DNA of 64,000 bases from Enhygromyxa salina (lineage in GTDB: Bacteria > Myxococcota_A > Polyangia > Nannocystales > Nannocystaceae): assembly GCF_000737335.2 (NCBI RefSeq), contig NZ_JMCC02000038.1, positions 1 through 64,000 of the forward strand. The letters run 5' to 3'. Each line of letters begins with the position of its first letter. Positions within the stretch are counted from its first letter, which is position 1. The notes beneath the pieces were generated by a model, which saw only the letters and a list, made by a program, of their open reading frames with translations, was not told where the DNA came from and did no database searches. Both the position numbers and the translations under genes were made by a program. This document shows, piece by piece, positions 1 to 7,754 of the stretch.

Positions 1-516
1 CGAGTTTCATCCCCGGACGCTAGCACCCGCACACCGCGCCCGCTCCGCCATGACCTTCCAGCCCTTCCGGGGGCCCACACATACCCGTGGGCATCAACAG
101 ACGACACGCAATTGGAGAGCCCCCCCACCAGCCTCCAGGTGGTCAGACAAGAGCCCCCCTTCGAGCCCTTCGAGGGCCACACATACCTGTGTGCATCAAA
201 AGACAACACGTAAATGGAGAGCCCCCCACCAGCCTCTAGAGCACCGACCAGTTTGAATTCACGACGCCAGGCACATCTGGGGCCGCTCCTGCCGTTGTCG
301 ACTCGGCGCTCGCAGTATGCCGGATACAGCTTCGGCCTCGCTCCTAGTCAGGAACGGCCCCAGACGCACCTGACGACGCGACTCCAAACTGATCGGCGCT
401 CTAGGTGGTCAGACGAGAGCCCCCTTCGAGGGGGCCACACATACCCCCGCGAACAAACGGCCCACTGGGAGCGAGCGAAGCGAGTGACCGCGCGGTGCGA
501 AGCCGCCTGTGGGGGT
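1..516. repeat. Gene-free repeat region, left edge
   Basis: No convincing gene is present. Two imperfect direct copies of a unit of about 104 nt begin near 55 and 159; both carry GGGCC(C)ACACATACC and GGAGAGCCCCCCACCAGCCT. A third, diverged copy lies at about 405-520. It contains the GC-rich palindrome CCCCCTTCGAGGGGG and ends in GTGGGGGTCTAAAAAGAAG, which runs into the stop codon of the neighbouring lipoprotein gene. The same words (the CCCCCTT..AGGGGG hairpin, GAGCGAAGCGA, GTGGGGGTCTA) recur in the repeat island at 53.9-56.5 kb, so this looks like the same dispersed repeat family. Open frames here are short and lack coding character. Confidence 0.7.
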
Positions 517-1257
517 CTAAAAAGAAGAAGGACAGCTGAGCTCGACGAGCAAGTCCAGTCGCATGATCGGCTCACTGCCGTACAGCGTCTTGTGTCGCGC
601 ACCGTAGTGCAGCGCCCACTCCCCGCCCATGTCCGCCATGGGGTTGTCGACGAGATCACGCACCCCCACGCTGCCGCGACTCGTGTAGTGCAGGAACACG
701 CCAACGCGCGCGCGCGACTCCGGATCGCTGCTGGCCATGTCGGACCGCCGCTCGTTGAGGTCGTTGCACAGCTCGGCGGGGATCGGCCGACTGAGCTGCA
801 GCGCCAACACCTCGGGCCGATCGTCGTAGCCAACCAGCGAGGTCACCACCATCGGCGGCTCGTAGTTGTCGCCGCCAGACAGATCGTAGTAGTAGCCGCT
901 CGCGTAGCCTGCCCCGTAGTCGGTGGTCGAGTAGGCCATGCTCAGGCGAAACTGCCGCGGGTTGACCTGCGCCGTGGGTGCGAGGGCCTCGCTGAAGGTC
1001 AGCTGCACGCGGTCACGCTCGACGAAGCGAGCGCCAAGCACGACCGGCGGCTCTTGGTCACCGCTCGTTCCGGGGCGCGGCCGCGCCGGGGCTGCCGGCG
1101 CCCGATCGCAGTCGGCGTCCGCCGTCGAGTTGTTGGCCACCGCTTCGCCCCCGGCCTCGGGGTCCACGACGGCCGTCGGGGTCTTGCGACACCCGGCGGG
1201 GACCAACAGGACGCAGGAGGCGACGCCCGTCGCGAGTTCGCGGATGCGCACGCTCAT
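517..1257 (-). CDS. Putative lipoprotein, unknown function
   Basis: A 246-residue exported protein whose family I do not recognise. The N-terminus has a basic start, a hydrophobic stretch and a lipobox ending in PAGC (Cys23), so lipid attachment is likely. An Ala/Pro-rich linker follows. From about residue 70 the pattern VVLGARFVERDRVQLTFSEAL resembles Ig-like modules that describe deviations from expected values, but this is weak. The C-terminal half is Tyr- and Asp-rich. The gene runs leftward into the repeat region, and its TAG stop lies inside the repeat word GTGGGGGTCTAAAAAG. It lies 119 nt downstream of the next gene on the same strand, which is also exported, so the two may be co-transcribed. 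Function is unknown. Confidence 0.75.
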   Translation of the reverse strand: MSVRIRELATGVASCVLLVPAGCRKTPTAVVDPEAGGEAVANNSTADADCDRAPAAPARPRPGTSGDQEPPVVLGARFVERDRVQLTFSEALAPTAQVNPRQFRLSMAYSTTDYGAGYASGYYYDLSGGDNYEPPMVVTSLVGYDDRPEVLALQLSRPIPAELCNDLNERRSDMASSDPESRARVGVFLHYTSRGSVGVRDLVDNPMADMGGEWALHYGARHKTLYGSEPIMRLDLLVELSCPSSF

Positions 1258-1376
1258 CCTGGCGATGGTACTCCAAGATCCCCGGTGCTCGCGCTCGGGG
1301 TGAGTTCAGAGGCCCCGAGCGCAGTCCCTGCTCGCGCGGCCGCTCGACGAGCGCGCGACCGGTGGCTGGCACGCGG

Positions 1377-2054
1377 CTACTCGTCGGCCTCGAACAGGCC
1401 CACGAGCGAGACCACGCCGTCGCCGGTTGTCTCGGTCCGCATGGACTGGCCGTGATAGTAAAACTCGCCCGACAGCCGCCCTCCGTTGATCCACAGGATG
1501 GCGCCAAACACCTGAGTCATGTCCCACTCGGCCTTCTCGTGCAGTTCGTCCGAGAACAGGCTGATCGGGGAGTACTGCGGCGACGCACCGTAGGCATCCC
1601 CCGCCATGTCTTGCCGCAGGGCGGTGACCGGGACGCTGAGGATCACGGCGTCCTGCTCGTCGGTGATCGTTAGCGTCCCATCGACCATGACCGTCTGCCC
1701 GTCGCACGCGATCCCGCGACCGCCCGCGACATGGTCGCTGAATCGAATGGTGGTTGGGTCGTGGACATAGGTCGCCCACGCAGGCTGCTCGAAGCCGCTC
1801 TGATCGATCTCGATCGACTCGGTGCTGTCGCCCCACCGCCAAGTGCCGTGCTGCGGGACCTCCAGGGCAGCGATGTCATCGGCGGGCGTCGTGCCCCACG
1901 GGGTCTCGGCGTCGGCAGCGAGCGAGACCACTTCATACTCGCAGGGCGAGTCGTCCCCGCCCACGCAGCTGGTGCACAGGGTCTCACGCAGCAGCAGCGC
2001 GCAGGCGAGCGGAGCGATCAGACTCGTTCGAAGCAAGGCTGTTGCTGTTGTCAC
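1377..2054 (-). CDS. Putative exported protein, unknown function
   Basis: A 225-residue protein, family not recognised. I chose the GTG at 2054 because it directly precedes a hydrophobic signal-like segment (about residues 8-22) followed by several cysteines. An upstream in-frame GTG at 2126 would add an Arg-rich tail and overlap the end of the ABC permease gene. The mature part is acidic and aromatic-rich, with one disulfide-capable CEYE region near the N-terminus. It reads like a secreted beta-rich domain. It follows the ABC-2 permease gene on the same strand with only 46 nt between, so it may be read as the tail of that operon. Neither substrate nor role can be read from the sequence. Confidence 0.65.
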   Translation of the reverse strand: MTTATALLRTSLIAPLACALLLRETLCTSCVGGDDSPCEYEVVSLAADAETPWGTTPADDIAALEVPQHGTWRWGDSTESIEIDQSGFEQPAWATYVHDPTTIRFSDHVAGGRGIACDGQTVMVDGTLTITDEQDAVILSVPVTALRQDMAGDAYGASPQYSPISLFSDELHEKAEWDMTQVFGAILWINGGRLSGEFYYHGQSMRTETTGDGVVSLVGLFEADE

Positions 2055-2100
2055 ACATGCGAGCCAACCACCACGCCGAAGATTCTGCGTCCCACGCCGA

Positions 2101-2916
2101 TCAGCTCGACGCCGACGTGTACCCACGCAGCGCCCGCCCCCAGATCACCCGCGCCCCCACCGTCAACGCGAGCGTGGTCCCAACCGCGCCCAACAGCTCC
2201 GCCCAGCCAAGCCCGCCGATCAAGCTCTGCGCCGGGTAGCTGGTCATCACGGCAAATGGCACCACGAAGGTGAACACCAGCTTGAGCGGGCCACGAAACA
2301 CGGAGACCGGCCAGTGGGCGAAGCCCAGCAGCGTCTCCATCAGCGACGTCAGGTTCTGCAGCTCCATCGCCTTGAAGCTCGCGCTGAGCATCAGCACGCC
2401 CAGCGCGACCAACGACAGCAGCCCGCACACCAACACCACCGCGAGCGCGCCAAGCTGCCCAACGCTTGGCGACAGGCCCAACTTCGCGGTCGCCACGATC
2501 ACCACCACGATCCCCGTCAGCGTCTCGATCAAGCTCCACGGCTCGAACTGCGCCGTCAGACACGAGGCCAGCGGATCGACCGGACGCAGCAGCAGATAGT
2601 CCAGCGTGCCCGTGCGGATCTGCGTCATCGACCGCGACACCGCCGGCTGGACCACGGCCGCGTACACCCCCGAGATGATCAAGAAGAACCCCGTGAGCAG
2701 GACCAGCTCCCAGGGCCCCCAACCCGCGACGTCCGAGCGGTGCTCGAAGGCAACCACCAACGGTACGACCCCGCCCAGGCTCCACGCCAATCCGACCACG
2801 CCCTCGGTCCAAAACCCAACCCGGTACTCGAGGGCGGCCAGGGTCGACAGCCGCAGCTGCGCGCCAAGCAACCGCAGGTGGCGGCGCGCCGCGCCGTGCT
2901 CGAAGCCCGCGCTCAT
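2101..2916 (-). CDS. ABC-2 type transporter permease (second subunit)
   Basis: A 271-residue integral membrane protein with about six hydrophobic helices, of the ABC-2 family that groups with DUF990/COG3694-type permeases. Typical signs are the cytoplasmic segment with IRTGTLDYLLLRPVDPL after the second helix pair and the closing basic C-terminus. The ATG at 2914-2916 overlaps the stop of the preceding permease (ATGA), indicating translational coupling. Together with the ATPase and the other permease it should form a heterodimeric exporter in the inner membrane. Pairs of this kind export lipids, polysaccharides or small toxic compounds, but the substrate cannot be told from the sequence. Confidence 0.88.
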   Translation of the reverse strand: MSAGFEHGAARRHLRLLGAQLRLSTLAALEYRVGFWTEGVVGLAWSLGGVVPLVVAFEHRSDVAGWGPWELVLLTGFFLIISGVYAAVVQPAVSRSMTQIRTGTLDYLLLRPVDPLASCLTAQFEPWSLIETLTGIVVVIVATAKLGLSPSVGQLGALAVVLVCGLLSLVALGVLMLSASFKAMELQNLTSLMETLLGFAHWPVSVFRGPLKLVFTFVVPFAVMTSYPAQSLIGGLGWAELLGAVGTTLALTVGARVIWGRALRGYTSASS

Positions 2917-3713
2917 GCCCCGAACGCCCCGTATGCTCGCAGCCCGCGGCGCCAGGCCAGCGCCGCGATCCCCCCGATCACGACCAGCCACACCAGCTGC
3001 AGACCAATGCCCGCCAACGCCTGCGCCGACGACAGCCGCCCGATCAACAGCTCGACCGGGAACCCCAGCGCCGCGTGAAAGGGCAGCACCCGCGCGACCT
3101 CGGCCAACCCCGCAGGAAACAGGCTGGTCGGCACCAAGTACCCTGCCAGCACGACGTACGCCCCGATCCAGACGTCGTAGAGCGCGGCCGCCTTGGTCAG
3201 CCAAAACGCCAGGCAGCCGATCGCCAGCTGGGTCAGGAAATTCAGACACCACGCCAACACCAGCGCCGGGATCGCCAGCGCCAGCGCCACCGGGTTGGTG
3301 GTGATCGACATGCCCCCCGTGACCAACAGCACCGCGATCGCCACCGGCGCCGCGAGGGCCGTGCGCAGCGGCAGCGCGGCCAGGTTGATCATCACGTGGT
3401 GCGCGACCGGATGGACCGGGCGCATCAGCAGCGCGCTCAGGGCCCCGGTGCGGATCTGTCCGTCGAGATCCCAGACGACCCAAGACACGCTGAGCTGCCG
3501 GACCACGAACGCCGCGATGAAGTAGCTGTCGAACCCGGCCTGATCGTAGTCGCCGATCGGCCCGCCACGCGCCAGCGCCCGCCACAACACCAGGCTGATC
3601 AACGGCATGGTCGTGGCCAGCACCCAGACCAACAATGAGGTGCGATACGCGGTGGCCTCGGCCACGCCCAGGCGCCACAGCGCGCCGAGCTTGCGCAGCT
3701 GGACCCCGCTCAC
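2913..3713 (-). CDS. ABC-2 type transporter permease (first subunit)
   Basis: A 266-residue membrane protein with about six hydrophobic segments and the same signature loop as its partner (IRTGALSALLMRPVHPVAHH). I chose the GTG at 3711-3713 because it overlaps the ATPase stop (GTGA) and gives a short cytoplasmic N-terminus before the first helix. A longer frame upstream is Arg/Ala-rich noise antisense-like to the ATPase tail. It is placed between the ATPase and the second permease, overlapping both by 4 nt, so the three genes are one operon. It is homologous to the other permease in layout but clearly diverged, consistent with a heterodimer. Confidence 0.88.
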   Translation of the reverse strand: MSGVQLRKLGALWRLGVAEATAYRTSLLVWVLATTMPLISLVLWRALARGGPIGDYDQAGFDSYFIAAFVVRQLSVSWVVWDLDGQIRTGALSALLMRPVHPVAHHVMINLAALPLRTALAAPVAIAVLLVTGGMSITTNPVALALAIPALVLAWCLNFLTQLAIGCLAFWLTKAAALYDVWIGAYVVLAGYLVPTSLFPAGLAEVARVLPFHAALGFPVELLIGRLSSAQALAGIGLQLVWLVVIGGIAALAWRRGLRAYGAFGA

Positions 3714-4744
3714 GCGCCGTCCCCGGTGTCCGTGGCGCCCTCGCGGACCGAAGCTCGCCGCGCGAACAGCTCGCGCATGACCTCCTCGAGCGGGGCATCC
3801 TGGACCTCCAGATCGCGCGCGCCTGGAACCGCGAGCAACCTGGCCACCACCTCGGGCACGCGCTCGGGATCGACGTCCAAGGCCAGGCGCGGCGGGCCGA
3901 CCAGCGCGAGCTGGCCAAGCTGCTCGAGCGCGCGCTCCTGACCTTCGTCGAGCCGTTGCGTCACGCGGATCGCAACCCGCCGCAGCGGTCGGATCCGTCG
4001 GACCAGCTCGCCAATGCTCCCGTCGAAGCACAGCCGGCCCTCATCAATCACCAAGATCCGCTCACACAGGGCGGCGACGTCCTCCATGTAGTGGCTGGTC
4101 AACACCAAGGTCGCCCCGTGGCGGCGGTGGTACTCGCGAATGAACTCGCGGATCGCCAGCTGCATCGAGACGTCCATGCCGATCGTCGGCTCGTCGAGGA
4201 ACAGCACCTCGGGCGCGTGCAGCAGCGCCGCGACCAGCTCGCACTTCATGCGCTCACCGAGCGAGAGCGTGCGGACGGGCTTGCGCACGACCTCGCCAAG
4301 ATCGAGCAGCTCGGTCATCTCGGCCAGGCGGCGCTCATACAGCTCGCGGGGGACGTCAAACACCACGCGGTTCAACTCGAACGTATCGAGCGACGGCAGA
4401 TCCCAGCTCAGCTGTCGCTTCTGGCCCATGACCAGGGCGATCCGGCGCAAGAATTCGGGTCGCCGATCCGCGGGGTCGAAGCCAAGCACCCGCGCCCGCC
4501 CGCCGCTTGGATACAGCAGGCCAGCGAGCAGCTTGAGCGTGGTGGTCTTGCCCGCGCCGTTGGGGCCCAAGAAGCCGACCCGCTCGCCGCGCTGGATCTC
4601 GAACGAGAGCTCGGCGACCGCCGCGACCTCGACCCACTCACGCCGGAACAGGGCCCGGATCGCCGGCCACAGCCCAGGCTCGCGCTGGCTGACCCGAAAG
4701 TTCTTCTCGAGCCCCTGCAGCGAGATCGCGGGCTCGTCAGCCAC
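3710..4744 (-). CDS. ABC transporter ATP-binding protein
   Basis: A 344-residue cytoplasmic ATPase. It has a Walker A GPNGAGKTT at residues 60-68, a Q-loop Gln near 108, the signature LSLGERMK at 160-167, Walker B LFLDEPT at 181-187 and the H-loop His218. About 100 further residues form a C-terminal extension, common in DrrA/NodI-like exporter ATPases. It starts with GTG and is followed by two ABC-2 permeases with overlapping ends, so it powers that exporter. The 47-nt gap to the upstream M24 peptidase gene leaves open whether they share a promoter. The export substrate is unknown. Confidence 0.93.
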   Translation of the reverse strand: MADEPAISLQGLEKNFRVSQREPGLWPAIRALFRREWVEVAAVAELSFEIQRGERVGFLGPNGAGKTTTLKLLAGLLYPSGGRARVLGFDPADRRPEFLRRIALVMGQKRQLSWDLPSLDTFELNRVVFDVPRELYERRLAEMTELLDLGEVVRKPVRTLSLGERMKCELVAALLHAPEVLFLDEPTIGMDVSMQLAIREFIREYHRRHGATLVLTSHYMEDVAALCERILVIDEGRLCFDGSIGELVRRIRPLRRVAIRVTQRLDEGQERALEQLGQLALVGPPRLALDVDPERVPEVVARLLAVPGARDLEVQDAPLEEVMRELFARRASVREGATDTGDGA

Positions 4745-4791
4745 GCCGCGAGGGTACTTGGTCGTCGCGGCCCCGGCCAGACCACGCCCGA

Positions 4792-6105
4792 CTACCCCCC
4801 AAACGGAGCGGCCAGCGAGTCCGCGCGCGGGCCAAACACTTCGGCCCCCTCTGCTGTGACGGCGACGATGTCCTCGAGTCGGATCCCGTAGCGCCCGGCC
4901 AGGTACAGCCCCGGCTCGTCGGACATGGTGTTGCCGACCTCGAGCCGATGCTCGGCGTCGCGGACCAAGTACGGGGCCTCGTGCACCTCCATCCCGATCC
5001 CGTGGCCAAGCCTGTGGCTGAAGTGGCCGTAGTCCGGATCAAAGCCAGCGGCGGCGATGACCGCCCGCGCGGCGGCGTCGACCTCGGCGCAGCGAACTCC
5101 TGGGCGAATCGTGTCGAGCGCGGCGGTCTGGGCCGCGCGCACCACCTCCCACGCGCGCTGGCGATCCGCGTCGATCGCCGACGGCTCGGGAAACGCCCAC
5201 GTCCGGGTGATGTCGCTGGCGTAGCCGTGCAAGAAGCCGCCGGTGTCGACCAAGATCAGGTCACCCGGCGCCAGCTCGCGCCCCTCGGGGGTGCCGTGGG
5301 GATACGCAGCGTTCGGGCCGAACAGCGCCAGCACCCACACGTTGTCCAGGCCCGCGGCGAGCTGAGCCGCGCGCACGTGATCGGCGAACTCGTGCTCGTG
5401 CATGCCCGCGCGCACGTGGGCCGCGGCCGACTCGATCGCGCGCTTGGTGGCTTCGTTGGCCCGACGCAGCAGCGCGAGCTCGGCTGGGCTCTTGACCCGC
5501 CGACACGCCTCGATCGCAGCCTGCCCTGGGCCGAAGCTCCGACTCGGGGCCGCGTCGCGCAGGCCATCGATCACGAAGCTGCGCGTGGCCGGCCCCGTTG
5601 CGATGATCGCCTCGGCCTTGATCCTGGCGTCGCTCAGGCTGGCGAAGACCAGCGCGTAGGGGCTCTCGTGCTCCTCCCAGGTCCGCACCGCGAACGCCAG
5701 CGGACCGCGGCGGGCCTCGAGGGTCCCACGCTCGAACGCCGGGCCGACCAGCAGCGGCTCGCCGTCGCGGGGGATCACCAACATCAAGGGACGCTCGCTC
5801 TGGCCCCAGCGGGGGCCGCCGAAGTAGCGCATGTCGACCCCCGCCTCGAGGATCAGCGCCCCCTGCCCCGCCTCGGCCAGCTTGGCGCGGACCCGCTCGA
5901 TCCGGCGCTCGTACTCGGACGCAGCGATCGGCTCGACGCCGTCACAAAACCCGGCCAGCTCCGCGAACGGATCATCGCCAGGGCCGGCGGCGGCCGATGG
6001 CGCCTCGGTGACCGCTGGAGCCTTGGCCCGCCCACACCCCAGCGCCGGCGCGCAGGCCCCGAACGCCCCAAGACCGACGACAAAGCCCCTCCGACCGCGA
6101 TCCAT
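4792..6105 (-). CDS. M24-family aminopeptidase, probable Tat lipoprotein
   Basis: An Xaa-Pro/methionine-aminopeptidase-fold enzyme of 437 residues. The five metal ligands of the pita-bread fold can be placed: Asp287 (VDTGG), Asp298 (SDITRT), His368 (GHGIGMEVHEAPY), Glu397 (DEPGLY) and Glu411 (LEDIV). An N-terminal creatinase-like domain spans about residues 60-190. I chose the second ATG (6105) because it gives a twin-arginine signal, RGRRGFVVG, followed by a hydrophobic stretch and a possible lipobox ALGC. If right, the enzyme is folded with its metals before Tat export and is then held at a membrane facing the periplasm. Most M24 enzymes are cytoplasmic, so this is unusual. It probably cleaves dipeptides or peptides with proline at position two. 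Confidence 0.85.
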   Translation of the reverse strand: MDRGRRGFVVGLGAFGACAPALGCGRAKAPAVTEAPSAAAGPGDDPFAELAGFCDGVEPIAASEYERRIERVRAKLAEAGQGALILEAGVDMRYFGGPRWGQSERPLMLVIPRDGEPLLVGPAFERGTLEARRGPLAFAVRTWEEHESPYALVFASLSDARIKAEAIIATGPATRSFVIDGLRDAAPSRSFGPGQAAIEACRRVKSPAELALLRRANEATKRAIESAAAHVRAGMHEHEFADHVRAAQLAAGLDNVWVLALFGPNAAYPHGTPEGRELAPGDLILVDTGGFLHGYASDITRTWAFPEPSAIDADRQRAWEVVRAAQTAALDTIRPGVRCAEVDAAARAVIAAAGFDPDYGHFSHRLGHGIGMEVHEAPYLVRDAEHRLEVGNTMSDEPGLYLAGRYGIRLEDIVAVTAEGAEVFGPRADSLAAPFGG

Positions 6106-6183
6106 GCGGATCAGGCTCGCGCCCCGTTCACGCATCTGTCAAGCGAGGTTGACCTGACGAGATCACGATCCACCTTCGGCGAC

Positions 6184-6687
6184 GTGACTGACCAACCCGG
6201 CGCTTCCGCTCGATCCAATGTCAGCTCGGGCAAGCCTTCTCGCCCCGTCACCGGGGGCCAGCGCCGGCTTGGATTGCGCCGAAGCATGGCCGCGCTCACG
6301 GTCGCCGACGGAAAGCTCGGCTGGGCGCCGATCTTCGCCGCGCTTGCGATCGACCTGGCCGACTTCGCAACTGCAGGTCCGATCGGCCTGGTCATGGGGC
6401 TGTTCGTCGGTGGCATGCTCACCACGATCGTCGCCGGGCTCAGCGGCGCTCGCCTGAGTCGCGCGGTTGGGTTGGGCATGTTGGGCGCGGTCTACTGCGC
6501 GCTGCCGCTGACCGAGCCGGTCCCGCTCGCAACCATGCTCACCGCGTTGCACGTGTTCTTGTCCCGCCGCAAACACGCCGAGCTGGAAGCGACGACCACC
6601 CCAACCTCGCAGGGCGCCAGTGAAGACGTGGCGGGTGGCGGCCGGGTGATCCAGGTTGGGCCTGGGCAGCGAGCCGCGACCGGCTGA
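6184..6687 (+). CDS. Small putative membrane protein
   Basis: A protein of 167 residues (from GTG 6184) or 133 residues (from ATG 6286); no ribosome-binding site decides between them. The first about 50 residues of the longer form are polar and basic. They are followed by three hydrophobic segments (LGWAPIFAALAIDLADFA, GPIGLVMGLFVGGMLTTIVAGL and a Leu/Ala stretch) and a polar tail. The family is not recognised. It is transcribed divergently from the M24 gene and ends 5 nt before the convergent dehydrogenase stop. The overlapping minus-strand frame is less plausible because it lacks membrane-like or domain character. Confidence 0.5.
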   Translation: MTDQPGASARSNVSSGKPSRPVTGGQRRLGLRRSMAALTVADGKLGWAPIFAALAIDLADFATAGPIGLVMGLFVGGMLTTIVAGLSGARLSRAVGLGMLGAVYCALPLTEPVPLATMLTALHVFLSRRKHAELEATTTPTSQGASEDVAGGGRVIQVGPGQRAATG

Positions 6688-6692
6688 ACGCA

Positions 6693-7754
6693 TCAGCTCA
6701 CGGGACCGCGCAGGGCCGCGCGGGCCTGCTCGATCGCCAGCTCTGACACGCAGCGATCTTCGGCCCGGGCCCGCAACAGCAGCTGCGCGCAACGATCCGC
6801 GATCGCCTCGATGGCGTGGTCAACGCGATCCCGGACATCACTTTGATCCCCCTGCGGACCCGCGCCGACCGTCGTCGCGACCCCTTCGATCACCGCTCCC
6901 GCGTTGACCACGAAGTCTGGTGCCCACGCGATCCCACGTTGCCGCAGGGCCGCCGCTGCGCCCTGATCCGCGAGCTGGTTGTTGGCCGAGCCACACACCG
7001 CCCGCCACGGCGCGCGCTCGCACAGCTCGCGCGTGAGCGTGTGGCCGAGCGCGCACGGCATGAACACGTCGCAGGGTTCGGACACCAGCGCGGCCGGATC
7101 CAACAGCTCCACGCCCAGCGCCTTGGCCCGCGCGCGCGCAGACGGATCGGGATCCCAACCTGCCACAGACGCCCCCGCGCTCAGCAACGCAGCCGCCAGC
7201 GCCGAGCCGACGCCACCCAAGCCCTGGATCACGCAGCGCCGGCCGGCTGGGCTCGGGTCGTTGAACACCACGCGCAACAGCCCGCGAAGCCCCGACACCA
7301 CGCCCGCCGCGGTCGAGCGGCTCGCGTCGTTCTGCGCTGGGTTGACCCAGCTGGTCGCGCGCCGCAACGCCGCGAGCTCGGCCTCGCCGGTCCCGACATC
7401 GGGCCCGCACACGTACGCACCGCCCAGCCCCTGAATGACGTCACCGAGCGCCGCGTAGCCAGCTTCACGATCGAGCTGGGGCCCGTCGAAGATCACCGTC
7501 TTGCCGCCGCCTGCGGGCAGCCCCGCGAGCGCGCACTTGAGGCTCATCGACTCTGCGAGCCGCTTGGCGTCGGCCAAGCCTGCGCGCTCGCTCGCGTACG
7601 CGACCCGACGCACCCCACCAAACGCGGGCCCGCGGGCCAGGCTGTGCAACACCACGATCGCACGTAGGCCCGCGCTCGCGTCCTGCACGGCGATCAGCCG
7701 CGACCAGTCCCCACCCGGCTCATCGCCCCCAAACAGCGACACGATCTCAGCCAC
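6693..7754 (-). CDS. Glu/Leu/Phe/Val dehydrogenase
   Basis: A 353-residue NAD-dependent amino-acid dehydrogenase, closest in layout to leucine/phenylalanine dehydrogenases. These oxidatively deaminate branched-chain or aromatic amino acids to 2-oxo acids and ammonium. Lys73 (MSLK) matches the substrate-carboxylate lysine and Lys85 (GGGK) the catalytic lysine. Asp119 sits in GPDVGTG where family members have the catalytic aspartate, and GLGGVG at 178-183 is the dinucleotide fold. The C-terminus contains the family's NAGAVIEG segment. The GTG start overlaps the end of the upstream symporter gene by 8 nt, so uptake and deamination are translationally coupled. Exact substrate preference cannot be assigned from sequence alone. 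Confidence 0.92.
   Translation of the reverse strand: MAEIVSLFGGDEPGGDWSRLIAVQDASAGLRAIVVLHSLARGPAFGGVRRVAYASERAGLADAKRLAESMSLKCALAGLPAGGGKTVIFDGPQLDREAGYAALGDVIQGLGGAYVCGPDVGTGEAELAALRRATSWVNPAQNDASRSTAAGVVSGLRGLLRVVFNDPSPAGRRCVIQGLGGVGSALAAALLSAGASVAGWDPDPSARARAKALGVELLDPAALVSEPCDVFMPCALGHTLTRELCERAPWRAVCGSANNQLADQGAAAALRQRGIAWAPDFVVNAGAVIEGVATTVGAGPQGDQSDVRDRVDHAIEAIADRCAQLLLRARAEDRCVSELAIEQARAALRGPVS

Noticed and set aside
214..1455. 413-residue plus-strand frame at the left edge
   Set aside because: It starts in repeats and continues antisense to the lipoprotein gene; it has no domain or signal sequence.
4948..6183. Long plus-strand frame leading into the small membrane protein gene
   Set aside because: It is antisense to the M24 peptidase and reads as Arg/Gly/Ala shadow until about 6184.
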